The notes under the pieces are model-generated. The model did no database searches. It worked only from the letters and a program-made list of their open reading frames with translations, and was not told the origin of the DNA. From assembly GCA_021730285.1 (NCBI GenBank), contig CP082962.1, forward strand, positions 2,294,001 through 2,358,000: DNA of 64,000 nt. Reading direction: 5' to 3'. Positions 32,587 through 40,396 of the stretch are shown in pieces; positions within the stretch are counted from its first letter, which is position 1; every line of letters starts with the position of its first letter. Position numbers and translations under genes: made by a program. This DNA comes from Desulfovibrio sp. JY (GTDB taxonomy: Bacteria; Desulfobacterota; Desulfovibrionia; Desulfovibrionales; Desulfovibrionaceae).

Positions 32587-33375
32587 ATGCCGTCACAAGT
32601 AAAAACCAACACTTCGCAGAACGCTTCGCAGAACATCCCAGGTTCTACGAAGTCTTTTGAGGCAAAGTTTGCCAGGGTCATGGAAGCATGCGGGGCGTCA
32701 AACGATTCTGAATTAGCCAGAATATTAAATATTACGCCCCCATCCGTAGGGACTGCACGAAAAAGACGTAAAATACCGAGCGGATGGGTTGAAAAAATAG
32801 CTGAAACTTTTGACGTTTCAGCGGATTGGCTGTTTTTTGGGAAGGGGCTGAAGCAGAGCGACAACGCCCAAACTGCGCCCGCTGAAGCGCAAAACGCCTG
32901 CCTCATCCCACCGGGAGAGCCCCAGTGGATGAGCCCGGAAGCCGCGCCAGCTATGGGATATTCGCTTATCCCCAAGGTAAAGGCCCGTCTGTGTGCGGGT
33001 ACAGGGAGTCTGGAGACGGAAGGTGAGGTGATCGGGTATTATGCTTTCAAAACCGACTTCCTCAGGCGGAAGGGACGCCCGAAGAAGATGGTTTTGATGG
33101 ATATAACAGGCGACAGCATGTCTCCTGTCTTGATGGACCGTGATTCAGTCTTGATTGATGAAAGCCAGAATGAGATTATTGCAGGCGGTATTTTCGCGGT
33201 AGGGATAGACAGCGAGGTTTACGTCAAATACCTGGACAAAATCCCTGGCAAGCTCATTTTGCGCAGCAAGAACACTGAGTATCATCCAATTGAAGTTGAT
33301 ATGAACGGGGAGCTTTCAGATTCCGTGCGCGTCATCGGCCGCATCGTTTGGAGTTGCCGCGAATATGTGAGATAA
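32587..33375 (+). CDS. CI-type phage repressor with S24 peptidase domain
   Basis: 262 residues. Residues 23-85 form the phage CI helix-turn-helix domain (DSELARILNITPPSVGTARK, DVSADWLFFGKG). Residues 125-262 are an S24/LexA-type domain with Ser177 (ITGDSMSPV) and Lys214 (VYVKYLDK), and a probable cleavage point Ala137-Gly138 in LCAGTGSL. It keeps the prophage silent; the intact dyad suggests RecA-stimulated self-cleavage, unlike the classical Mu repressor. It is AT-richer than the late genes. Confidence 0.93.
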   Translation: MPSQVKTNTSQNASQNIPGSTKSFEAKFARVMEACGASNDSELARILNITPPSVGTARKRRKIPSGWVEKIAETFDVSADWLFFGKGLKQSDNAQTAPAEAQNACLIPPGEPQWMSPEAAPAMGYSLIPKVKARLCAGTGSLETEGEVIGYYAFKTDFLRRKGRPKKMVLMDITGDSMSPVLMDRDSVLIDESQNEIIAGGIFAVGIDSEVYVKYLDKIPGKLILRSKNTEYHPIEVDMNGELSDSVRVIGRIVWSCREYVR

Positions 33376-33389
33376 AAAAGGAGATTTCC

Positions 33390-33572
33390 ATGCTTCCAGA
33401 CATCGGGCTTATGGTTGGCCTTTACATTATCACAAAAATGCTTGTCTTGATTAAGGACAACAATTCCAAACTGGTTAAAGTATTTGCCGTAATTACTATC
33501 CTCGTAGCCATAATCGGATCGCTGGATTTGTTTCTTGTCGGGACATCGGGGAAGTTCGCTGGCCTCAAGTAG
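33390..33572 (+). CDS. small membrane protein downstream of the repressor
   Basis: 60 residues from ATG at 33,390 with AAGGAG 6 bases upstream. Two hydrophobic segments (MLPDIGLMVGLYIITKMLVL and VFAVITILVAIIGSLDLFLV) leave little else. It is probably co-transcribed with the repressor, 14 bases downstream of it, and its stop touches the innermost transposase site. A lysogeny-expressed superinfection exclusion role is possible but unsupported beyond position. Confidence 0.75.
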   Translation: MLPDIGLMVGLYIITKMLVLIKDNNSKLVKVFAVITILVAIIGSLDLFLVGTSGKFAGLK

Positions 33573-33766
33573 TTCAAAACTATGCGTCGCAAGCGCGACG
33601 TTTGACCAAATCTAAGCGTCGTCGGCCGCGATCGCGTTTCCAGGTCCCCGACGGCGCTTGACACCCCGGATTCCCCCACGGCCCGGGGCTCCCCGTCCCA
33701 TCATATCCCACGTCCTCCCGGCATATCCCGGATCACTCCCCCTTCAAAACTAAGTGTCGGGGCACA
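33573..33766. repeat. phage left end (attL) with three transposase-binding-type repeats
   Basis: Three direct copies of TTCAAAACTAAGCGTCG-like sequence occur: 33,573-33,589, 33,607-33,621 (shorter match) and 33,743-33,759. The outermost is 5-7 bases from the terminus, read inward as TGTGCCCCGACAC or TGCCCCGACAC. The gap of about 136 bases between the outer and middle sites and the closer inner pair recall L1-L2-L3 of Mu. Host sequence begins at 33,765 or 33,767. Confidence 0.8.
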
Positions 33767-34459
33767 GCTGCGTCGAATCGGCTCTCTTGCCGATGCCCAC
33801 AATACTGCCATAAGCCTGTTTTTTTGGCGGTGGACCGGCAGCCATACGGGCAGTCAGCCCCCTCTTCCTCCTGCTTCCCCTGCTTCGGTGTCCCAACCCG
33901 TTGCCCCTGCGGCCCGGAGAGGCAGGGTAACCGCCATAACGGCCCTCCCGGGGCACGGATGACGCGCTCTGCCGGAAGCGGGAAGGCCGCGTTCATGGCC
34001 AAACCTTCCCGGTTTTCGTCCTCGATCACACCAAGCAGGCGATAGCTACGCCCTTCCTCCCACGGGGCACTTCTTTTGGCATCGACCTTGCTGATGCCCG
34101 GAAACAAGACATTGAAGCCGCTTTGACCGCCGTCGCCGGATCCCTTTGTCTTCGACCCGGAGACAGGCCAGTCCCGCGTTCCCTTCAAGGGCACGGAGTC
34201 GTGCGACGAGGACCTGAAGTCCGTGGAAAGCGGCAACATCACGGCCTCGGCGATCTGCCTGTCATGCGCATCGAGCTGTGGCGCTTTTCGAGCCATGTCC
34301 CGAAAAACGTCAGCGTGCCGGCGACGGCGTTGCCGCAGGCCACTACGACCGGCTGCGCGTACGGCATTTGCCAAAACGCATCCTGATCCCAACGTTGCAG
34401 TAATACTACATTTAACGAAAAAACGACGATAACGTGCAATTTATAAGGAGTTTTGTGTA
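33767..34459. pseudogene. degraded host sequence between prophage and autotransporter
   Basis: No convincing intact gene. On the minus strand, 34,062-34,137 encodes GDGGQSGFNVLFPGISKVDA, clearly related to GDGSQSGLDVYFPAMTMADA in the exported protein at 45,489, but no signal peptide or remaining domain follows. At 33,791-33,830 there is a 40-base repeat found in two other places in the window. The last 80 bases before 34,460 are AT-rich and probably hold the autotransporter promoter. I read it as remains of a paralogue. Confidence 0.5.
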
Positions 34460-37400
34460 ATGAGTAGGCGTTATTGCATATTATCGAAGAAAGAAAAGCG
34501 GAAAAATATTCGAAAGTTATCTATTGTGTGTAAATGTAGTATCATTTTTATGATTTTATGCACTGCATTGCAGCTGTTGCAATGTGTTGCTACAGCAGAA
34601 ACATACAGCCCTAGCGATTTGGGTACGCTTGAAGGTAATATAAGTACAGCAAAAGACGGAGATATTATTGATCTGAAGAACCTTGCCGATCAAACAAATT
34701 CACTGATAAGTGCGCTCGCTATTGGAACTTCAGGCAGTGTAACTCTGCAAAACACAAATGCAAAAGATGTAACTCTTGCTATCGGCGATGATACCATTCT
34801 CACCGAGAGTGATAATGTTATTACTCTGTCAAATTATACGAAGTTAACCCTGGGAGGGAACACAGACAAGGGGAATATTGTGTTAACCGCCTCGGGCTCG
34901 AGTAATTATGTGATTAATATCTCCAGTATGAACGCGGCGCTGAGCTCCATAGGCAAGAATGTCACCCTCTCCGTCGATTCGCACTTCCCGGCATACGGTA
35001 TTCGCGCTACTTATGGCATCAGCATCGACGGGGGGGTCTCCGGCTCCATCACCGCCACGGGGACCGGGAGTGGTGGCACCGCGTACGGCATATACGCTTT
35101 GGCAGGCGGGGTCAGCATCGACTCCATCGCCGACACGGGCCAAATCCAGGCCAAGGGGGCCCTCCAAGCTGCCGGACTCAGTGGGGCTAGCGGAGTAACC
35201 ATCACGCAGGATATGGCCGGCTCCATCACCGCCACGGTGACCGAGAAAGGCAGCAGCGCGTACGGCATGCTCGCTGCTGGCGGCGCGATCAGCATCGGCG
35301 GGGGGCTCTCCGGCTCCATCACCGCCACGGCGACCGGGGATGGTGGCCGCGCGTACGGACTTAAAAATGATGCCGGCAGCATCAGCATTTCCGGGCCGCT
35401 CTCCGGCTCCATCATCGCCACGGCGACCGGAAGTAGCGGCAGAGCGTACGGCGTTAGCACTCCTTCCGGCGACTTCAGCATTTCCGGGCCGCTCTCCGGC
35501 TCCATCACCGCCACGGCGACCGGAAGTAGCGGCACCGCGTACGGCATATACACTTCGGGAAGCGTCAGCATCGACTCCATCGCCGGCACGGGCCGAATCC
35601 TGGCCGAGGGGGCCGCGGACGCTGTCGGACTCAATGGGGCTAGCGGAGTAACCATCACGCACGATATGGCCGGCTCCATCATCGCCACGGCGACCGGAAG
35701 TAGCGGCAGCGCGTACGGCATGCTCGCTTATGGCCACGCGATCAGCATCGGCGGGCCGCTCTCCGGCTCCATCACCGCCACGGTGACCGGGGATGGTGGC
35801 CACGCGTACGGCGTTGCCATTTCTTCTATCGGCGACATCAGCATTTCCGGGCCGCTCTCCGGCTCCATCACCGCCACGGCGACCGGGGATGGTGGCCGCG
35901 CGTACGGCGTTAACACTTCTTCCGGCGACATCAGCATTTCCGGGCCGCTCTCCGGCTCCATCACCGCCATGACGACCGGGGCGGGCGGCGCCGCGCGCGG
36001 CATTTATAGCAGTAAGAGTCTCACGAACGGCTCGGGTGGCGCGCTGGTCATCTCCAGCACAGGTTCCGTTTCAGCCATATCCGACGGCATGGCCACAGCC
36101 GTTCTCTCCCACGGCCAGCTCCTGTTGACCGTCGAGGGAAAGCTCTCCGCCACGAACACCAGCGGCCACGTCTTCGACAGTGGTTACGCCATCCAATCCA
36201 GTTCAGGCAACGACGGCGTCACCTTGGCCGATGGGGCCACGATCATCGGCCGCATCGACCTGGGCTCCGGCAATGACAGCGACACCCTGAAGTTGCTCGG
36301 GACCCCGAATGCCGATACGAATATTCCCTTGATAAGCGGCGTCGAAACACTCGACGTCGGCGACGGGACAACGGCCACCAACTGGTCTCTCGCGCCGACA
36401 AGCGCAAGCTCTTTTACGACGACAACCATTTATACCAACGCCGCCCTCACCATCAACAGCAACGTCTCCCTCGGCGCGTTGACCCTCGACGGCGGTATGC
36501 TCCGTCCATCCGAAGACATGACCTATTCGGGGGACGTGGCGCTCTCTGTGAAAAATGGCACCTTCGACACCAACGGATACGCCATGACGCTTGCCGGCGT
36601 CGTCTCCGGTTCCGGCGCCTTGACCAAGACAGGATCGGGCACTCTGACGCTTGCCGGCACCAACACCTACACCGGGGCCACCAACATCAACGGGGGCACG
36701 CTGAGCATTTCCTCGGCGGCCAACCTGCAAGACACGAGCGGCATCACCCTTGACGGCGGCACGCTTCAGGCCACGAACACGCTGGCGCTTGACAAGTCGA
36801 TCGCCTTGGGCGCCAGCGGCGGCACCTTTGCAGTCGGCAACGGCAGCGACACCCTGACGCTTGCCGGCGTGGTCTCCGGTTCCGGCGCCTTGACCAAGAC
36901 AGGATCGGGCACTCTGACGCTTGCCGGCACCAACACCTACACCGGGGCCACCAACATCAACGGCGGCACGCTGAGCATTTCCTCGGCGGCCAACCTGCAA
37001 GGCACGAGCGGCATCACCCTTGACGGCGGCACGCTTCAGGCCACGAACACGCTGGAGCTTGGCAAGTCGATCGCCTTGGGCGCGAGCGGCGGCACCTTTG
37101 CAGTCGCCAACAGCAGCGACACCCTGACCCTTTCCGGCGCGATCACCGACGCCGTGCCGGGAACCGCCGGCTCCCTGACCAAGACCGGGGCCGGGACGCT
37201 CAAGCTCACCAACACCGGCAACACCTACTCCGGCCCGACCTTCATCAACCAGGGCACGCTGCAAGCCGGGGCGGTAAACGCCTTTTCCCCGAACTCCGTG
37301 GTGGTCCTGGCCAATGCCGCCGGGGCGACGTTGGACCTCAATAATTACGATCAGGTCATCGCCGGCCTTTCCGGCGGCGGATCGAACGGCGGCAACGTCT

Positions 37401-39478
37401 CCCTCGGCTCGGCCACCCTGACCGTGAACCAGGCCATCGACACCACCTACGCCGGCGTCATCTCCGGCACAGGCTCGCTCAAAAAGTCCGGTTCCGGCAC
37501 CCTGACCCTCACCGGAACCAACACCTACACGGGCGGCACCCTCTTCGCCGGCGGCACGATAGCGGTCGCCAGCGACGCCAACCTCGGCGACGCCTCGGGC
37601 AGCCTCACCTTCGACGGCGGCACGCTCAAGACCACCAACGACTTTGCAATCTCCCGGGACATCGAGGCCGCGAGCACCGGCACGCTGGACAACGGCGGCA
37701 ACAGCGTCAGCCTGCAAGGGAGCCTGACCGGCTCCGGCGCGCTGACCCTGGCCGGCTCCGGCACGGTCACCCTGGACACGGGCTTCGACGCCTCCACGTC
37801 CACCGGCACGGTCATCGTGGCCAACGGAACCACCCTCGCCGGCGTCGGCAAGCTGCACAACCTGACCGTCAACGGCATCATCTCGCCGGGCCATTCCCCC
37901 GGCACCATCACCGTCGGCGGCGACTTCACCCTGGGCTCGACCGGCACCTACGTGTGCCAGGTCAGCGCCTCCGGAGACTCCGACCTGATCAACGTGACCG
38001 GCAAGGCGACGCTCTCCGGCACACTCACCGTCGTGGCCGTCGACACCACCTACACCAGCGGCACGAGCTGGAACATACTCCAGGCTTCCTCCGTCAGCGG
38101 CACCTATTCCAACGTGACCTATGCCGGGACGCCGCAAAACTGGGTTTTCGTGCCGGGTGTCTCAGGCACCGGCGCCACACTGACCCTGACGCGCCAGTCC
38201 TACTCGACAGCGTCTTCAAGCTCGCAATCCTCCTCGACCGGCTCCGCCCTGGACGCCGCGGCCTACACCGCCACCGGCGAGATGGCCTCGCTTATTACGG
38301 TATTGGACAACTCCTACGGCCTGGCCGACGCGTCCTGGAGCAGCGCGCAAACCCTCGCCAGCGCGATCAGGTCCACGACGCAAAACGCCCTGACCGACTA
38401 TTCGCTCAATGTCCTCAGCGCCGAGGTCTACGACGCGTTTTCCCGGAATGTGTTCGCGGCCGGCCGGCTTCTGACCGCCGCCCAGCGCTCCGGGCTGCAC
38501 GAAGGCGAGGACGGCGTGGGCCAGGGTTTCGCCAACCCCCTGGAAATCGGGCCGTCGACGCTCGCCTCCCAAAACAACCAGTACGGCCTGGCCCTGGGGC
38601 TCGATACCGCCGGCGTCGGCGCGTCGTCCCTGTCCCTCGGACGCCTGGGGGTCTTTATCAAGCCGCTGGGCATGCGGGCCTTCCAGCAAGGCTCCTCGAA
38701 CCGGACCGGCTACTCCGCCGTTTCCGGCGGCATCACCGGCGGCCTGCTCTACCGCCCCTCCTCGAAGCTGACCCTGGCCCTGGCCCCCGGGTTCGTCACC
38801 CAGTCCATCAGCGTCCACAGCGAAGGCGGCGGCCAGGGGACGGTCAACGACTGGAGCCTGGGGCTTTTAGCCGCCTACAGGAGCGGCCCCTGGCACGCCG
38901 ACGCCGGGGTGCGCGGCGCGTACAACACGTTTCGGTCCTCGCGCTCCCTGCCGTTGCCAATGGGGTCGTACACGGCCAAGGGGAACTGGGATGGCTGGAA
39001 CGTGGATGTCAGCGCCGGCGGCGGTTACGACTTCACGGCCGGGGATTATACCTTCGGCCCGCTGGCGGCGGTGTCCTGGCAACGGTTGCATGAAAACGGC
39101 TTTGCCGAGACGGGGGCGGGCACGCTTGGCCAAAGCATTCGTCCCCGCAACACCGAGGCCCTCAATACGGTGCTTGGGGCGCGTCTGGCCCGGACCTTCG
39201 AGACGTCGGCCGGGGATGTGACGCCGGAGGTACGCCTGGGCTGGAGCGCGCAGTGGCTTGACGCATCGCAAAACATCACGGCCTCGTTCATTGGCGCGTC
39301 GGGGTCGACGTATCAGGTCAAAAGCGCGGATCATGCCTACAATTCGGCTCTGGTCGACATCGGGGTGAGTATGCGCGTGTCACCGTCGCTGACGGCCACG
39401 ACCCGTGCCGGCGTGGAGCTCTTCCGTCCCGGCTACGAGTCCCAGGCCGCAAGCGTCGGGCTCAAATATTCCTTTTGA
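34460..39478 (+). CDS. autotransporter (type Va), beta-helix passenger
   Basis: 1,672 residues; AAGGAG lies 10 bases before ATG. A long signal region (residues 1-47) has a basic start and a core ending near TAET. The passenger has about eight degenerate repeats with SGSITATATG and SISGPL (residues 190-520), then PATR-type repeats (LAGTNTYTGATNINGGTLS) at 700-1,100. The C-terminal 280 residues form the beta-barrel, ending LKYSF with the terminal aromatic needed for BamA. It is secreted through the outer membrane; an adhesin or protective surface role is likely. The first 500 bases are AT-rich, the rest GC-rich, suggesting a mosaic origin. Confidence 0.95.
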   Translation: MSRRYCILSKKEKRKNIRKLSIVCKCSIIFMILCTALQLLQCVATAETYSPSDLGTLEGNISTAKDGDIIDLKNLADQTNSLISALAIGTSGSVTLQNTNAKDVTLAIGDDTILTESDNVITLSNYTKLTLGGNTDKGNIVLTASGSSNYVINISSMNAALSSIGKNVTLSVDSHFPAYGIRATYGISIDGGVSGSITATGTGSGGTAYGIYALAGGVSIDSIADTGQIQAKGALQAAGLSGASGVTITQDMAGSITATVTEKGSSAYGMLAAGGAISIGGGLSGSITATATGDGGRAYGLKNDAGSISISGPLSGSIIATATGSSGRAYGVSTPSGDFSISGPLSGSITATATGSSGTAYGIYTSGSVSIDSIAGTGRILAEGAADAVGLNGASGVTITHDMAGSIIATATGSSGSAYGMLAYGHAISIGGPLSGSITATVTGDGGHAYGVAISSIGDISISGPLSGSITATATGDGGRAYGVNTSSGDISISGPLSGSITAMTTGAGGAARGIYSSKSLTNGSGGALVISSTGSVSAISDGMATAVLSHGQLLLTVEGKLSATNTSGHVFDSGYAIQSSSGNDGVTLADGATIIGRIDLGSGNDSDTLKLLGTPNADTNIPLISGVETLDVGDGTTATNWSLAPTSASSFTTTTIYTNAALTINSNVSLGALTLDGGMLRPSEDMTYSGDVALSVKNGTFDTNGYAMTLAGVVSGSGALTKTGSGTLTLAGTNTYTGATNINGGTLSISSAANLQDTSGITLDGGTLQATNTLALDKSIALGASGGTFAVGNGSDTLTLAGVVSGSGALTKTGSGTLTLAGTNTYTGATNINGGTLSISSAANLQGTSGITLDGGTLQATNTLELGKSIALGASGGTFAVANSSDTLTLSGAITDAVPGTAGSLTKTGAGTLKLTNTGNTYSGPTFINQGTLQAGAVNAFSPNSVVVLANAAGATLDLNNYDQVIAGLSGGGSNGGNVSLGSATLTVNQAIDTTYAGVISGTGSLKKSGSGTLTLTGTNTYTGGTLFAGGTIAVASDANLGDASGSLTFDGGTLKTTNDFAISRDIEAASTGTLDNGGNSVSLQGSLTGSGALTLAGSGTVTLDTGFDASTSTGTVIVANGTTLAGVGKLHNLTVNGIISPGHSPGTITVGGDFTLGSTGTYVCQVSASGDSDLINVTGKATLSGTLTVVAVDTTYTSGTSWNILQASSVSGTYSNVTYAGTPQNWVFVPGVSGTGATLTLTRQSYSTASSSSQSSSTGSALDAAAYTATGEMASLITVLDNSYGLADASWSSAQTLASAIRSTTQNALTDYSLNVLSAEVYDAFSRNVFAAGRLLTAAQRSGLHEGEDGVGQGFANPLEIGPSTLASQNNQYGLALGLDTAGVGASSLSLGRLGVFIKPLGMRAFQQGSSNRTGYSAVSGGITGGLLYRPSSKLTLALAPGFVTQSISVHSEGGGQGTVNDWSLGLLAAYRSGPWHADAGVRGAYNTFRSSRSLPLPMGSYTAKGNWDGWNVDVSAGGGYDFTAGDYTFGPLAAVSWQRLHENGFAETGAGTLGQSIRPRNTEALNTVLGARLARTFETSAGDVTPEVRLGWSAQWLDASQNITASFIGASGSTYQVKSADHAYNSALVDIGVSMRVSPSLTATTRAGVELFRPGYESQAASVGLKYSF
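35030..35995 (+). repeat. short tandem repeats encoding the passenger beta-helix
   Basis: A unit of roughly 105-120 bases containing GGCTCCATCACCGCCACGG recurs about eight times with small changes, encoding repeated SGSITATATG...AYG segments. It is a coding repeat within the autotransporter, not a CRISPR array: spacers are not unique and the units stay in frame. Confidence 0.8.
36587..37126 (+). repeat. two tandem 270-bp near-identical repeats
   Basis: 36,587-36,856 and 36,857-37,126 differ at only a few positions and each encodes 90 residues with TNTYTGATNINGGTLSISSA. The high identity implies a recent duplication or ongoing exchange, which could change passenger length. Confidence 0.85.
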
Positions 39479-39533
39479 CCGCCGGCTGGCGGCCTGGTTC
39501 GATGGCAATGCACTCTCAATAAAGGATGTCTTC

Positions 39534-40031
39534 ATGCGGTTTGGTCTTTTTCCCCTGTTGTTTCTTGGCCTCATGCTGTGCTCCACAGGTTGTCAAATGG
39601 GTTCGGGCAAGCCGACCATGGCGGTGATCAATACGCGGCAAGTCATCACCAAGTGCAATGCCGGCATAAACGCGTCCGAGCAGGTGCGGAAGAAATTCGC
39701 CCCGCGCCAGGCGGCCTTGAAAATCCAGGAAGAGGCCATCGCGAAGATCAAGGCCGCTCCGGGGTTAAGCGATCCGAAGACCGGAAAGCAGGCGGAACTT
39801 GAAAAGCTTGTGCGCCAGTATGTGGTGGACGCCCAAGCGCTGCGCAAGGATGTCGGCGAGGAGGAATCCACGGCGTTTAAACCCATTGTGGACAGGATCA
39901 ACAAGGTGCTTGCCGACTACGCCAAGGAGAATGGTTTGCTCTCCGTGCAGGATAAAAACGGCTTCGCCTTCATTGATCCGAGGATCGATATCACCGATGC
40001 GATCATAAAAAAGGTCGATGCAGCGAAATAG
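39534..40031 (+). CDS. OmpH/Skp-like lipoprotein
   Basis: 165 residues from ATG at 39,534 (AAGGA upstream). The signal peptide ends in a lipobox (LMLCSTGC). The mature part starts with a short strand (TMAVINTRQVI), followed by long helices (EQVRKKFAPRQAALKIQEEA), and closes with GFAFIDPRIDITDAIIKKVD, the typical end of the OmpH/Skp fold. Skp-type proteins hold unfolded outer membrane proteins in the periplasm. Encoded 55 bases after the autotransporter, it may be a dedicated helper for it. Confidence 0.85.
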   Translation: MRFGLFPLLFLGLMLCSTGCQMGSGKPTMAVINTRQVITKCNAGINASEQVRKKFAPRQAALKIQEEAIAKIKAAPGLSDPKTGKQAELEKLVRQYVVDAQALRKDVGEEESTAFKPIVDRINKVLADYAKENGLLSVQDKNGFAFIDPRIDITDAIIKKVDAAK

Positions 40032-40052
40032 TTTTCTGCCCCAGGACATGAA

Positions 40053-40102
40053 GAATGCTTATGGCTTCCCAAGATGATCATACTGGGCGGCCATAAGCAT
40101 TC
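40053..40102. terminator. perfect 13-bp inverted repeat after the OmpH-like gene
   Basis: GAATGCTTATGGC (40,053-40,065) pairs with GCCATAAGCATTC (40,090-40,102) across 24 bases that contain CCCA/TGGG. It begins 22 bases after the stop. On the + strand CTTTC follows, a weak U-tract, so an imperfect terminator or a processed RNA hairpin are both possible. Confidence 0.55.
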
Positions 40103-40396
40103 CTTTCGAGAAACCGCAGCGAGAAAGAACGCCACGTCCGTGCTGGTCCTGATTGCCTCCTTCGCAACATTGTCTCTCCTTTCGTACCGCCAAGATCGCC
40201 GGGTTTCGAGAACGGCCCAAGGCAACGCCATGCCATTTCACGGGTAACGATTTCTTTTTCTGAATCCCCCCAATGGTCGCCTTCCTCTCGCCAGAAGCGC
40301 CGGGCGTCGTTATGAAAACGGCGCTCCGGGCGGCCAAGGCGTTTATCGCGGGGCATCGGCCACGTCCGGGAGGTGGGACAGGCCTCTTCAGGCGGG
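40103..40396. other. intergenic stretch
   Basis: No convincing gene. A 30-codon minus-strand frame (40,078-40,170) has a strong GGAGAGACA ribosome site but an Arg-rich, unremarkable product (MLRRRQSGPARTWRSFSLRF). The part next to 40,397 lies after the stop of the leftward CapA-like gene and shows no clear terminator. Confidence 0.4.

Larger units (their letters stand above)
1..33766. mobile_element. Mu-like transposable prophage, partial (right end outside window)
   Basis: Nearly all genes from 32,412 down to 1 are on the minus strand, and their order matches transposable phages: regulators, MuA, MuB, DUF3164, GemA, Mor/C-like activator, lysis genes, gp25-gp30 relatives, protease/scaffold, major head protein, connector genes and tail genes. 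The phage left end is placed at about 33,764-33,766 because transposase-site-like repeats stop there and the outermost bases read TG inward. The right end is not in the window, so the 5-bp target duplication cannot be tested. The tail module is of siphophage type with no sheath gene, as in Pseudomonas B3/D3112-type phages. Every expected module is present and open, so the element could be functional, but this is inference. Confidence 0.93.

Noticed and set aside
33733-34392. 219-codon minus-strand frame next to the autotransporter as an intact gene
   Set aside because: It crosses the prophage end and has no signal peptide or coherent domain apart from a short match to the 45,489 protein; treated as a remnant.
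35030-35995. Possible CRISPR array in repeated sequence
   Set aside because: The repeats are coding, in frame and without unique spacers; no cas genes are present.
36203-38137. 644-codon open frame opposite the autotransporter
   Set aside because: It mirrors the GC-rich repeats of the real gene, has extreme Gly/Val/Ala/Arg composition and no ribosome site or recognisable domain.
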